Assembly: GCA_020466095.1 (NCBI GenBank) | Contig: CM035808.1 | Location: 50,480,485 to 50,544,484, forward strand | Source: Chlorops oryzae | Lineage: Eukaryota; Arthropoda; Insecta; Diptera; Chloropidae | Reading direction: 5' to 3' | DNA length: 64,000 bases | In this document: positions 21,084 through 32,163 of the stretch, piece after piece | How the letters are laid out: every line of letters starts with the position of its first letter | How positions within the stretch are numbered: position 1 is the stretch's first letter | The notes under the pieces: model-generated | Told to the model about the DNA's origin: nothing | Databases searched by the model: none | The model's input: only the letters and a program-made list of their open reading frames with translations | Translations under genes and position numbers: made by a program

Positions 21084-22119
21084 ATTGTTTACGGATGTTG
21101 ATCACGAAACCTGATTCTGACGAGATAACTGTCCGAAGAATTCAATGCAAGCTCGACCAAATTCACCGTAGAAATGAGAGCAACTTGAATTATCGCCGGC
21201 CTTTGATGTGAACTGGATGCTGTATATGAAAGAGAGATAAAAACCTCGGCCGAAAAGGAACAATATAAGTTATAGAACGGCAACCGCAGTGCGTATATGC
21301 GACCAATGCCTACCGTAGCGTACCTCCAATTTGTTTACTTTAACATTCGCAACACTCCACAAATTTCCTGCAACCCCAAATTCAATTAAAGAAACCAAAT
21401 CGTATAATGATTATCAATGAAATATAAATAGAATTCGATGCGTTCGATTTATTAAAAGTTTGTTTTTCCAACCAGTTTGCAAAGTTCCGATTATGCATCA
21501 AATCGTAAGCAGAGCGCGGACAGAGCGCAGGCAGAGAGACTGAACGTGTATGAAACCTGGTGTTCAAATTGCGGTCACACACGTTCGTTCGAACAGTCGA
21601 TGCGATCAACTTCTATGTTCGAAGCTCGATGCAACGCACAACGTTAGAACTGACCTACGCAACACAATGCACGTAAGCCCGATGTGTTATACAGATTGCC
21701 TGGCTCGCTGTCTGCTAGCCTTGAATTCGTATGGACTTGCAATGGAAAAAAAACCCAAACGATTTCTATGCGTGTTCCGCAAGCGAAATCCCAACGCAAT
21801 AAAAGAAACGAAGAAAAAAAACCGCAATTCGTTCTCACAGGGAACGAGAAACCCAAATGCTGCTTGCCGAACCGCTATGTGCTGGTTGTTTTGCAATATC
21901 GACTGTGCACAAAAACCACCACCAAAGGCGACACGGATGTGCGAGCGAGATAGATGATACGAGTATGAAGAGAAAGGATGAGTCGAAACGGTGATGTGTT
22001 TCACGTGCTTGGATCGTGTTGCCCTTGACTTTTCTAGAGGTCAACTAGCGGCAGCGTGGCCTACTTTCTCGATTCCTACTAAGATTGTAAGATTGGTCCA
22101 CCGGAGCCGATTCCAGGCT
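21084..22119 (-). other. BEL2 untranslated leader
   Basis: About 1 kb between primer-binding site and Gag ATG. It holds one copy of the leader motif found four times in BEL1 (21300-21321). Short ORFs here overlap in several frames and look like chance. Confidence 0.7.
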
Positions 22120-22137
22120 CCTGGCACGGGATCGCCA
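22120..22137 (-). promoter_or_regulatory. BEL2 primer-binding site
   Basis: On the minus strand TGGCGATCCCGTGCCAGG starts two bases after the 5' LTR. Its complement ends GGGATCGCCA, like a tRNA-Arg 3' end; the tRNA is inferred. Confidence 0.7.
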
Positions 22138-22139
22138 AA

Positions 22140-22650
22140 TGTTGAGGTGAGGGAAAGTAAGAGCCAACGTACCTGTTTGTGATGACGATTAAGGTTCTCG
22201 TAGCGGTTGTGATGTTCGATTAGCGGTTGCACGGCGCGACTGATATTTTTTGTGGTTCGATTGGCGGTTGCACGGCGCGACTGATAACTTTTGTTCACAA
22301 TTTTGTTTGTTTTTTAAAAATAAAGATTATGTTTGGCCTTCGTGGCAATTAAAAAAATGTAAAAATTATATTGGCCTTCGTGGCGATTGAAAATGTAAAA
22401 AAAAGGTTATATTTGGCCTTCGTGGCGATTTTTGTTTTGTTTCTTTTCACTTAAATTTATATTTTGAATTTTAACTTTTAAACACTGCGAATTTGCGGAG
22501 CGGCGAACGTAGAACGCGTTAACGACCAAAGAAGAGTGAGTAGCCGTCGCTGGAGTTCGAGCTGTAGAGCCAGAGAGCGAGAGCAAGGCTTCGTTAAAAA
22601 AGTTCTGATTAATGGCTCGTCTCCATTGCGGCTACGGCGAAAACCGAACA
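22140..22650 (-). repeat. BEL2 5' LTR
   Basis: 511 bp, about 99% identical to the copy at 15055-15564. TSD CCTGT follows at 22651. Confidence 0.92.
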
Positions 22651-22655
22651 CCTGT

Positions 22656-23001
22656 ATTAATATTTTCCATTTTATAACAAATACTTTTTCACGACGGTTT
22701 TTTTCTGCTCGCGCTCTAAACTTTCAATGGAATTTATGCAAGACCAATATCAACAAACAAGGGAATCAAAACAAAAACTTTGAACGCTCTCTGACTAACA
22801 ACCCGTGTACACGAGACATAAATATATACCATTTCTACCTTAATGAAATGGAATAACTTTTTTCGCAAAATAATAGACTTCGAAAATACCTCTAGTTTAG
22901 GAGATATAACGATTTAAGAAACGCCCAAAATCGTACTGATTTTTAGACTATTTTGACATTTGCGTAGTTGCCACTTGTTTAAAATTCGTTTTTGTTAAAA
23001 T
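22656..23001. other. No clear feature
   Basis: AT-rich flank between BEL2 and the next MITE; no ORF or repeat recognised. Confidence 0.4.
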
Positions 23002-23003
23002 TA

Positions 23004-23409
23004 GTGTCCGACCGAAGGTGGATTTTTAGCCGAAGCCGAAGCCGAACAATCGGCAGAGTTGAAGACTTCGGCCGAAGACCGAAGGCCGAAGCCGAATGCA
23101 AAACATTTTACAGTAAGGACACAAAATCAGTCTTTATTCATTTGACAAGCACAAAAAAAAACCGCTCAAATTTTCTCTAAATTCTTTCGCTTTAGTCGCC
23201 CACAAAGTGAGAATTACAGCAATAATTCACTAGTATAAAAGGTCTCAATGAAGCAATTGAAAATCTATCGTGACTTTTTTACTTCCATTAAAATGCAAAA
23301 ATATTCGGCTAAAATATTCGGCTTTTTCTAGCCGAAGCCGAAGCCGAAGATTAAGAATTGGCCGATTATGCCGATTACCGAAGCCGAAGCCGAACCTTCG
23401 GTCGGACAC
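23004..23409. mobile_element. TA-flanked MITE with GCCGAA-repeat arms
   Basis: The ends GTGTCCGACCGAAGG and CCTTCGGTCGGACAC are exact inverted repeats. TA flanks both sides (23002-23003, 23410-23411). Arms consist of tandem GCCGAA hexamers in both halves; the centre is unique AT-rich DNA. No ORF. It is inserted 6 bp from the Harbinger element. Confidence 0.85.
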
Positions 23410-23586
23410 TAGTTAAGGTACTTTTAGACGATATGTTTTTTCCATGTGTACTGTCAAATCTATCCGCACACATGTCTTGTCAAAATTAATGTCGGGCTGT
23501 CATTCATACATTAACTCTTTCGAACGTGTATGTATGGTATCAGCACATTGCCGCAGCTGTTGCAATAAGCTGTAAAAAAATTGAAA

Positions 23587-25029
23587 ATGAGTGAAATTAG
23601 CACAATATGCAGCATTATTGCAATAACAATCGCAATAAAAAAAAAGAAATTGGCGAAAGAAAAGGCAAAAATTCGAAGGAAGAGGACCTTGTGGAGCTAC
23701 AAATGGCTCTTGGAAAGGAGTTGTGGTCGCGGGCTATCATCGATGGTAATGAAGGAGCTTAGATTGGAGGATCCAAAGTCTTTTCAGAGCTTCGTTAGGA
23801 TGAAACGGGAAACGTTTGAAGAGTTGATGGCGAAGGTCGGTCCATTCATAACAAAGCAAGACACTATTATGAGGGAGGCAATTCCTCCTACCACAAGGTA
23901 AATTTAGACACACGAAATCAATTGTTACGATTTTCATAAATTATATTTAATAGGTTGCTTTTAACTTTACGGTACTTAGCCACTGGGGAGAGATTCAAAC
24001 AGTTATCTTATTCTTTTCGTGTTGCTTATTCAACCGTCAGCATCATAGTTTTGGAAACCGTAAAAATAATTTATATGGTTTTGAAAGATGATTTCTTGAA
24101 GGTATTTACAAAATACGTCAATGTTTTTGTATTCAAAAGCTCTGTATGTCCATATTTCCAGACACCTCAACGTTCAGAAGAATGGGAAGCCATCGCTGAT
24201 GAGTTCGAAGAAAAGTGGAACTTTCCTCATTGCTTGGGTGCAATAGGTATAAATTACATAAATATTTTAATAACAAAAATCATTAATCAACTCAATAATT
24301 TTAGATGGGAAACATATTGCTATCAATTACAAGAAAGAATATGGATCCTTATATTATAACTATAAGTGTTTCCATAGCGTTATCCTGCTAGCGGTTGTTG
24401 ACGCAAACTATAAATTTTTATATGTCGACGTAGGCGTTAACGGTAGAGCGAATGATGCTGCAGCTTTTAATGAGTCGTCACTGTGCAAAGGCATCGAAAA
24501 TAATTTTTTCAACCTTCCGGAGAATGCTGAATTGGCAGGACTGAACTGTAAAGTTCCATTTGTATTTGTTGCCGATGACGCTTTCCGATTATCCTCAAGA
24601 GTTTTGAAGCCATATGGTGCACGATCAGAAAATGCAAATAGAGTGTTCAACTATCGTCTGAGCAGGGCACGCCGTGTTGTAGAAAACGCATTTGGAATTC
24701 TGGCTAGTAAATTTCAAATATTCCAAAAAGACATAAACTTGTCTGTTGAAAAAGTTGAAGACTTAACTTTAGCGGCATGTGCTCTGCACAATTTTATAAG
24801 ACTCAAAGATGGATTTAATAGCGCGATTTTGGATTATGAAAATACCTATTCCGTTGCTATGGAAAGTGGATCTTGGCGAAATACCACAAGTATGACAAAC
24901 CTTGAACAAATCCAAGGAAATCGATCGGGGAGTGAAGGAAGAAAGGTGCGCGATTTATACTCCCAACATTTTAATACAGCTGGAGCTGTTCCTTGGCAGT
25001 TGAAAGCTGTACAAAATTTTAATTTCTAA
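23587..25029 (+). CDS. PIF/Harbinger DDE transposase (HARBI1-like), four exons
   Basis: Exons inferred from splice consensus and frame: 23587-23897, 23954-24101, 24162-24246 and 24305-25029. Together they give 1269 nt, i.e. 422 residues plus stop, in one frame. The second intron is only 60 bp and has no stop, but family sequence supports its removal. Family motifs: DPKSFQSFVRM near the start, EEKWNFPHCLGAIDGKHI (D182), AVVDANYKF, the second catalytic D in VADDAF, and E in RRVVENAFGIL about 35 residues on. DDE_Tnp_4 fold. It excises and inserts the element at TTA/TAA sites and usually needs a Myb/MADF partner, encoded here on the other strand. Confidence 0.87.
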
Positions 25030-25158
25030 AAAATGCATTTTTTCAGTTCCTTTTTTATTTTGTATTACCTACATAAAATATAGTACAAAAATTAACAAAT
25101 TAAAAAAACCTGCTTCAGTTTTTATAAAAACAAAACGAAAAAAAACTAATAAGAATAT

Positions 25159-25973
25159 TTACATATTTAATTCGTACAACTCCAGATTTCGATTTTCCTC
25201 TTTTCCATCAAAAATCACTTTTATTATGGTCTGCTTTACTCTGGATTTAATTGTTTGATTGGTAATGTCCACAAGCTCGGTTGCAATGTAGTTGGCAAAC
25301 GCCTCGTCTTGCATGTTGGCATAACGAGTATTACTTCTTGCAGAAATATCATGAAGGACATTTACCGCCGCTTCTAAAACATTATCAGTAGTGGTGTTCT
25401 TAAATTGATCGTCCGAACTCATCCTAGGTATTTTGCGACTTTGAGGAGTTAAAAATTCTTCAGAATTTTCCGAGTCTTCAAGCTGCAATATTTGGTAAAT
25501 ATATGAAAACAAATGCAAATCGAAACTCATGACATTCTTACATTCACAACAAAATTGCTTCGTCCTTTACGAACTTTTATAAAGTCGTCCAGAAATTTCA
25601 TATGATCAAACCAAAACGCTGACGGTACATATACCTCGTCGGTGCTTCCGCCACTTTTTCGATTTTTTTGCTTCGCAACTTCTCTTGTATACTGACCACG
25701 GAGGTATACAATTTTTTGCTGTAGAATGAAATTAAAAAACTTCTTCAATCACTTCTTAATTAGATTTTTCTGATACTCGCAGAATATAATTCTTACTTTT
25801 ACATCTGAAGCATTGATGTTTGGATGAAACACTTCCAATTCCTTTGCAATCGTCGCCAACGCCGATCCTCTGGCATGCTTGTTGTGGTACTCATTCGATT
25901 GTGCATTGTACAAGCACTCAAAGCTTTTCCAGTGCTCGATAAGTGATATAATCGAATTTTCGCTCCAATTCAT
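25159..25973 (-). CDS. MADF (Myb/SANT-like) partner protein of the Harbinger element
   Basis: Three exons: 25973-25797, 25718-25542 and 25482-25159, with GTAAGAA donors and CTACAG/TTGCAG acceptors, all phase 0. Product about 225 residues. The N-terminal MADF domain has WSENSIISLIEHWKSFECL and a short basic helix; the second exon continues it (QKIVYLRGQYTREV and VYVPSAFWFDHMKFL). The C-terminus (EAFANYIATELVDI) resembles the BESS-like tails of such proteins. In known Harbinger systems the Myb/MADF protein binds the inverted repeats and brings the transposase to the nucleus; that is assumed here. Exon edges may be off by one base. Confidence 0.82.
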
Positions 25974-26344
25974 CTATAATTAGAGTTTTGAAAACAATTA
26001 AATATTTGTTTTTCTTTTATTAAAATTTAACTTTCCTTATACGCCACACGGTTTCACAAAATAACTGTTGTTTCCGTCCATTTTGCATATGTAAACATAT
26101 GAAATTAGAACGCGTTCTATTTTCTTATGTTAACATATGTCACGTCACTTTTAAAAACCATATGTAAAGCATTAGTTGCTTTTAGACGTCATGTTCGATT
26201 TCCAATAAGAAAATTTTGACAGTACACATGGAAAAAACATATCGTCTAAAAGTACCTTTAAAATGTGTAAATTTTTGATGAGAAGTGCTGCCATACTTTT
26301 AAAAAACATAAAAATTTTAACATAATTTTAAGTTTTTGTATAAT

Positions 26345-26512
26345 AATGTAATTTTTTGTTGTTTTTGGAAATAGCGCCGCAGGCGAAAAATATTTCTCAC
26401 AAATCGCGCGCGCGGATTTGGAATCAGGGGGTCATTTTCTATAAGTTGGCATAAAAAAAAAGATCCCAGAAACGGCCAGATACTAGAATTGTTCCAAAAG
26501 CAGTATTTAGCA
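26345..26512. repeat. Dispersed repeat with CpG-rich core (copy 1)
   Basis: GGAAATAGCGCCGCAGGCG, AAAAATATTTCTCA and a (CG)n run, followed by TTGGAATCAGGGGGTCATTT and CCCAGAAACGGCCAGATAC. The same blocks recur at 32885-33415, where the first is tandemly repeated three times. No ORF. Confidence 0.8.
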
Positions 26513-26924
26513 CGCTAAATGCTGTTGTGAAAAATACCCTTTCAGACTACACCTATTCTGCATTTAAGTAAACTGTTTCGTTTGTTGAATAAGGCGGCCA
26601 ACCGTTCCGCATTCTGCCGAACCGTCCCGTAAAGACAGTTGTGATCCCGTATTGCAACATCAAATAACAGCGGTATTCACTATCCAGTGCATGTGCATGT
26701 GCATTTGCAAATTTTATTTTGCATTGGCAAGAAACTGTGAGTGTACTTTCGAAGCACACGGTGCATATTTTATCAAGCAGGATTAGGGATGCTCATTGTT
26801 TTATAAATATCGATGTTGCAAGCATTCAGAACCTTAAAACGATGGCCAGTTTTAATCGGAGATAATTCGTAGATGTTGCCAAATGCTTATTTTATGGTTC
26901 ATTTACTCCGTAACTCTCATATTC

Positions 26925-27190
26925 AGCTCATAGACAAAAAGACAAGGAGATTTCCAACTGTTCTAGCCTCACACAAAGCCCATAGACAAAAATACAAGGA
27001 GATTTCCAACTGTTCTAGCCTCACAGAAAGCCCGTAGACAAAAAGACAAGGAGATTTCCAACTGTTCTAACCTACGACACGAACCTCATAGTCAAATGGA
27101 CAAGAAGTAAACTCGTACACGAACCTCATAGTTAAATGGACAAGGAGTGAACCCATGCACGAACCCAATAGTCAAATGGACAATGAAATT
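26925..27190. repeat. Minisatellite of two related units
   Basis: Three units of about 60 bp (CATAGACAAAAAGACAAGG ... TGTTCTAGCCTCACA) are followed by three units of about 45 bp (CACGAACCTCATAGTCAAAT). Both share the phrase CATAG(A/T)CAAA...GACAAGGAG, so the shorter probably derives from the longer. Confidence 0.8.
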
Positions 27191-27841
27191 GGAAAGTATT
27201 CACTTAAAAAAAAAAACAATAGAAGAATGAGTGTTCAAAATATTCTAAAATGCACGTTTTTTGCAAATCAAATTGGTTATTCCTGACATTATTAAACGCA
27301 AAAATAGTAAACATGAAATTATTTATAATATGCACTAAAACAAAAGAAAATGTTTCAATTGAGCCGTAAAGTATGCTCAAATATGGAGAATTTTTGATTT
27401 GGCATAATTCGAAATTTTTATCATTAATTTACTCACGAGCATCCATCGTTGCGCTTGCGTTGGGTTGTTTCACGTAACGGTAATTTGTATTTCCTTTAAG
27501 GAACTAGTTGAATAAACGGAAATACTTTCCTATACGTCTATAGCGTATAATGCAATTTTTTTCACTTAATAAATTATTATTATTTTTATACTTTTCATTT
27601 AATTATTGGCTTCTTAGTCGGACTATAATACAGCAAAGATGTTTAAACTTTGAACAACGATAATCGTCAAAGATCGATATTCATCCAGCATCTCTAAGAC
27701 AGCTGGAAAGTTGATTTTTTCAAAATAACACAAAATGCCGAGGAAAAGCGCAAAAAAACCGGTACGTTCAATGCATTTTTTATAGAAAATTTGAGCTGTT
27801 GGAGCCTGAAACGAACTATTTGTAATGCGTTTTCTTGTTAA

Positions 27842-27973
27842 TTATTTCCTTGACAAACAAACCTCAAAAGCGTCAGTCTGCTCCAAATAGTCCAAAAGTT
27901 TTTGAATCTCCTGTGAAGACCATTTTTTATTAGCTTTGTTCCGCTTGAATTTCTTTGCAGCGTCTTTTTCCAT
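27842..27973 (-). pseudogene. Fragment of a Myb/MADF-like gene, probably one exon
   Basis: ATG at 27973; the reading runs MEKDAAKKFKRN then KKWSSQEIQKLLDYLEQ, the start of a Myb/SANT or MADF domain with its Trp. After TDAFE the sequence GTTTGTTTG could be a splice donor. No following exon was found, so it is a remnant or partly hidden gene. Related in layout to the MADF gene at 25159-25973. Confidence 0.5.
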
Positions 27974-28351
27974 CGTAGCGCTATGAATAAATATCAGCTG
28001 TTTAATGTGCACATGCACGAAACTGATTTTTGCACTAGGTTTAGGCGGAGCATTTTTGCAAAATCGGAGCATATGCATACGTGTACATTGTGTTAGTGTA
28101 AAGAACAAAAAAGCATAAATATTTTGCTCATGCTCAAATGCACGGCCATATGCACTGGATGGTGAATACCGCTATATATCCCAGCAAACATTTACCCTCT
28201 TTTTAGACTACTTTTAGACTCTAAATTTTGAGCAAAACCGTCTAAATTGAGCTTCAAAAAAACTCTAAAAAGAGTGTGTTTTTGTTTGGAAAGGGACACA
28301 CGTTTAGAGTCTAATATGACTTCCAGACTGTCAACTTAAAATCTGAATTTA

Positions 28352-28961
28352 TGCTATGTTCATGCTTAGCCCTAAAAGCGCATTTACGGTTTTCGAAAAT
28401 CGATTTTTCGAAGAGTGTTCATAGTCCCGCATTAAGTAAATGTGCTTTTACACACAACATATGTTCTCGACTTACAAAACATCTGTCCTGTTTTAATTTG
28501 ATGAAAAAGAAATCGAAATGCGTCGGCTGAAATTCATTTTATTTATTGTGCAGATATACCTGTCAATTCTGTTCAATTTAAACAAAATTGAACAATTAAA
28601 CACATCGATATGTGCTATAAACAAAAAGGCCAGTTTTTTGCAACTGCTCGCTTTATACAAAGGTGTGCAAAATTGTGTAATGAACTACATAAACATTAGA
28701 CTATTAACTAGGAATAGAACTTGTGCGTGACGACTGGAAAACGTAAACAAACCAGCAGTGCCGCCATATATTCGTACTCTCAAATAGTTCGAAACATGAA
28801 ATTATTCGAAGTTAGCAGAGTTGCACTCGCCTTAATGCTACATTGAAGTTGCTTTTACTTGCATTAAGCTTTCAAATTTTGTATGGCTAAAAGCACATTT
28901 AGAGTCGCGTTAAGAGCTAAATGCGCTAAAAGCGCTTTTAGGGCTAAGCATGAACCCAGCA
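28352..28961. mobile_element. Harbinger-type MITE (TSD TTA)
   Basis: Ends TGCT(AT/GG)GTTCATGCTTAGCC are inverted repeats continuing through CTAAAAGCGC. TTA flanks both sides (28349-28351, 28962-28964). No coding sequence. Confidence 0.75.
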
Positions 28962-29050
28962 TTAAGTTCCTTAAGTTGAATTTAGAAAATACCCTTTCAG
29001 ACTGTAAATTCTGAGTGTACGAGCTCACACGCCTGTTCGAACTTAAATTA

Positions 29051-29981
29051 CATACAATACTACAAGCGACACTCTCTAAATTTTTTGAATTTGCTTGTAG
29101 GTATGATAAGAATATGCGGGTGCAATAGAGACAGAGAACAGTTTACATGAGTGCGACTGAAAAAGATAGAGTTTTGTCAACGACTGCTGTGGTGAACAGT
29201 TCAACAGCCCTGCAGGAAGAATGAGTAGTTAAGCTCTAGCGTTTTACTAGTTCTAATTTTACCAGCACTGGTTCTTCTTTATACCCCTGGTTATGTATTA
29301 CTCTGTACAAAATTAACATTGCGTGTGGGCTAAAAATCACTAATTGTACACTTGAACTAACGCTTTTTTAGTGATTTGGGAACCAATTGGGTAAATTGGG
29401 TATAGTAAAACACTAGTTCCTTTGAAAGATTATTGACCATATTTTGTGGTTTTTTGGTTATTTTTGTTCTAAAATTTTTTGAGCCTCCAATACGCAATAT
29501 TTAAAAGACACCGAATTATTTTTCGTGTTTGTTTTATTTACAAAAATATTTGTAATATATAAAGATACATTTTATTTTTGATTTCGGAGCACCAACGCTC
29601 TTTGCAACAACTATATAATGGCAACTCTTATTACTGACACGAAAAACCATTTTTCCATGCAATACTAGTCGGAGCTTTATACGATGCTTTACTCCCCTTT
29701 GCACTAGTTCTTTAGTTTTGGTGAAAGTACTAGTTGCATCCGGGCAATATACCTCACGCTTCCTAGAGGGTAATAAGCACTGAGCTCTGCTGTGTTGAAA
29801 GTCAGATTGTAATGTCGATGTGTGAGTTCATATATACACAAATCGTGGTGAAAGTCAGTTTATTTTATGTGAATGTGTTAACTGTGGGCAAAGTCAGATT
29901 GTGAATGGGCAAAGTTGGTTTATACAAGCTCCCCTCACCCGTCTTAGTGATTTTGGGAAGTGTCGCTTGTAGTATTGTATG
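29051..29981. mobile_element. Non-autonomous element with 8-bp TSD TTAAATTA
   Basis: Inverted ends CATACAATACTACAAGCGAC (29051) and its mirror (to 29981). TTAAATTA is duplicated at 29043-29050 and 29982-29989. Eight-base TSD with a CA start fits the P superfamily or a hAT relative; no transposase remains. Inner 'ACTAGTTC' repeats suggest another nested insertion near 29240-29740. Confidence 0.8.
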
Positions 29982-30011
29982 TTAAATTAGATGTTTGCTT
30001 TGATTGATCGA

Positions 30012-30130
30012 AAAGATATCGTGGTGTAGTGGATAGGCCTCCGCCTTGGAGCCCGAAAGGCTGAGGTTCGAATCCGGGCGCAAACAAGATTAATTGGGGA
30101 GAAAGATATTTTATTTATTTTTATTATTAA
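30012..30130 (+). repeat. tRNA-derived SINE head
   Basis: A-box-like TGGTGTAGTGGATAGG and B-box GAGGTTCGAATCC are spaced as in a tRNA, followed by GGGCGCAAACAAGATT and AT-rich sequence. The acceptor and T stems do not pair properly, so it is not a functional tRNA. Related copies lie on the minus strand near 50265-50390 and 56475-56600. Confidence 0.7.
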
Positions 30131-30917
30131 AACAAACGAAAATTCATTTCACCTCTAAAGATTTGAAAAAAGAAGCAAACAGGTAATTTCATCGTTGGAA
30201 AAAAAGGTAGTGAAATGTAAGGGTTGTAGCAACGAATGCCTAAACTCATGAGTTTATTTCTGAATTTAAACACATTTTAAGACATTTTTTATACTCTTCC
30301 CAGGATACATTAAGACACTTTTTAGAATTTTAAAACCGCGTTTTTAAAGTGTTATTGCACTCTTTTCAAAGTTTTTTTTTGCTCTTTTTTGAAGTATGAA
30401 AAGAGTGTTTTAGCAGTCTAAATGAGACGCAAATCAATTCGCCTTTTTACCACTATTTTTACCCCTTTTTCTTCTTTACATTGAAATTGAAATCATAATT
30501 CTTTTCACGTAATTTTTTTATTTTCTTCCAATATCTCGTCTCGTTTCGAAATCCTCAAAGGCACGTTCAGTTTTGAATGGCTTCATCGGCATAGAATTTT
30601 CTTGCTTCGAGCCCGCAACTTGTTTTCTAATGGCTATCAATTCCTCCAGAATCCGCTGCTGCACCTTCTCTATTGATTTCATCTCCACAGTGAGCTCATT
30701 CAGCTTCGTACGATTTTCTCTTATATTTTTTGCTATTGTTTCTAATTTATCTGTATGGAGTAACACATATATATAAATATAAATATATAAGAAACAGAGT
30801 GAAGGAGTGTTATGAATTCTTACTATTACATCGCTGATTTTGGTTTCTTCTGGTGGTATGTTTTCGGTATGGTCGCAGTAATCGTTCACTGGCGAAAAAC
30901 TGACGCAGCTGTTTTCT

Positions 30918-30920
<3 letters not shown>

Positions 30921-31015
<95 letters not shown>
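30921..31015. repeat. (AT)n microsatellite, about 95 bp
   Basis: Uninterrupted AT dinucleotides; length likely variable between individuals. The apparent ORFs of alternating Tyr-Ile are artefacts. Confidence 0.97.
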
Positions 31016-31016
<1 letters not shown>

Positions 31017-31331
31017 CATTTGAAATCAAATCATCGCTCACTAAGTAATGTAACAATCGAAAACCACTCAAATTTATGATAGTTATTTCTCAATCTTATG
31101 TATGAGGGCTTTAAAAACAATATAAATTTGAATTCTTTTAAAACTCCATCATTTTGAGCGTTTCGAGTGTTTTTATACTCAAAAATAATACAGTAAAAAA
31201 AAAACGGTCAAATGTATAATTCTTTTATACTTTTTTAAGACTCTTATTTATGAGGGCTTTAAAATCAGTATAAATTAATACTCTTTTTAGACTCTAAAAT
31301 TTTCAGACTCACAAAAATTGTTTAGCGGGAT

Positions 31332-31938
31332 ATTTTACCCATTATATATATAATTCATTATTCATAAATTAATAGTAATATTGTTGCTTTCCAATTTGAG
31401 CACAACAATTCCAGCGAATTCTGTTTCTTTTTTGGATAGGGCTGGTTGTCCCGCATTGACTTATTGAAAAGTGCGCCTCCTTATTTTTTAATGTCTTTTA
31501 AAACAAGGAAAAAATGGATAGAAGGGAGCTTCTCAAAATAGAGGTCATGTCATACTTAAAGAGGAGGAACATCGTTTTTGTTAACAAGTTGGGGTTTTTC
31601 ATTTCTTCTACAGACACTTTTCTCGATTTTTCACAATATTCGGCAGGCCTCAACCAGCTGTTTGGGCTGGGGTGGCCTAGAATTAAATTTTATTTCGTAC
31701 TTTTCTCGCCACTGTTGCAGCGCATTTATCATAAATTCACAATATATCTCTGCACTTAGCAGGCCCTAAATGCATTTAAATACACGGATATTTGCAGAAG
31801 TTGGCTCTAAATCTTGATTTAGCTGCTAGTCTGAAAAGGCTATAAGGTACAATTTCAAGATGAAGAAATTTTGTTAGTGAATTAAATGGTTAAAGGTCTT
31901 CTGTGGTTATCTGAGTAGTGTTTGCAGAAATTGTTTTA
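31332..31938. other. AT-rich sequence without clear feature
   Basis: Short ORF-like stretches at 31514-31769 show no recognisable domain. Nothing else seen. Confidence 0.4.
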
Positions 31939-32111
31939 GGAGCTGTCCATTTATTACGTAAGGGCGATTTTGACCATTTTTGACACCCCCTCCCCCCCCC
32001 CCCCCCTCGTAAGCATACTTTAGTATAAATCAGACACCCTTTATAAGCAGGCGTAAGATTTTTCGAACACCCTCCCCCCCTTTTATGCTTACGTAATTAA
32101 TGGACAGCCCC
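31939..32111. mobile_element. Short Harbinger-type MITE (GGNGCTGTCCAT ends)
   Basis: GGAGCTGTCCAT ... ATGGACAGCCCC with TTA on both sides (31936-31938, 32112-32114), 173 bp. TACGTAA motifs lie next to both ends and a C14 run sits inside. Such GGGGCTGTCCAT MITEs are common in arthropods. Confidence 0.85.
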
Positions 32112-32163
32112 TTATACATTTCCCAAAAAGGCAGCATAATGCGTCCAGTTCAGACTAGTCTTA

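Larger units (their letters stand above)
15055..22650 (-). mobile_element. BEL2: BEL/Pao retrotransposon, pol-deleted, carrying a DNA transposon
   Basis: On the minus strand, LTRs of 511 bp (22140-22650) and 510 bp (15055-15564) flank the internal region. CCTGT is duplicated at 15050-15054 and 22651-22655. The leader, gag and the start of pol are kept. RT is cut within its first part and joined to the 3' end, so the rest of RT, RNase H, integrase and any 3' ORF are missing. A 2.9-kb RAG1/Transib-like transposon interrupts gag-pol. LTR identity is high (about five differences in 510 bp), so insertion was recent and probably used proteins of other copies. Gag and the pre-LTR sequence are clearly related to BEL1, the LTRs are not. 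Confidence 0.92.
23416..26257. mobile_element. PIF/Harbinger transposon with transposase and MADF genes, apparently complete
   Basis: 2842 bp. The termini AGGTACTTTTAGACG ... CGTCTAAAAGTACCT form a 43-bp perfect inverted repeat (23416-23458 and 26215-26257). The target TTA is duplicated at 23413-23415 and 26258-26260, as expected for Harbinger. Two convergent genes with consensus splice sites and no disabling lesions fill the element. Perfect ends and open genes suggest recent activity. Confidence 0.93.
26669..28173. mobile_element. Harbinger-like element with 37-bp inverted repeats, transposase lost
   Basis: AGCGGTATTCAC(T/C)ATCCAG and some 20 further bases at 26669-26705 are mirrored at 28137-28173. 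A Myb/MADF-like exon lies inside on the minus strand; no transposase is seen and no clear TSD. A minisatellite occupies 26925-27190. Confidence 0.6.
28179..31331. mobile_element. Composite inverted-repeat element with tRNA-derived core and nested MITEs
   Basis: Left end TCCCAGCAAACATTTACCC; right end TGTTTAGCGGGATA is its imperfect inverse. Subterminal arms consist of many copies of 'AGACTCTAAA' and 'ACTCTTTTTAGA' (28195-28330 and 30260-31320). Inside lie two nested MITEs, a tRNA-derived SINE and an (AT)n run. Ends are imperfect and no TSD is clear. Confidence 0.45.

Noticed and set aside
21550..22044. Overlapping ORFs in the BEL2 leader
   Set aside because: Five overlapping frames on both strands, none with a domain; the region is the untranslated leader.
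30012..30085. A functional tRNA gene
   Set aside because: A- and B-box-like sequences are present, but the acceptor and T stems do not pair and the surroundings match SINE copies elsewhere.
30810..31071. ORFs of repeated Tyr-Ile on both strands
   Set aside because: They are translations of the (AT)n microsatellite and exist on both strands.
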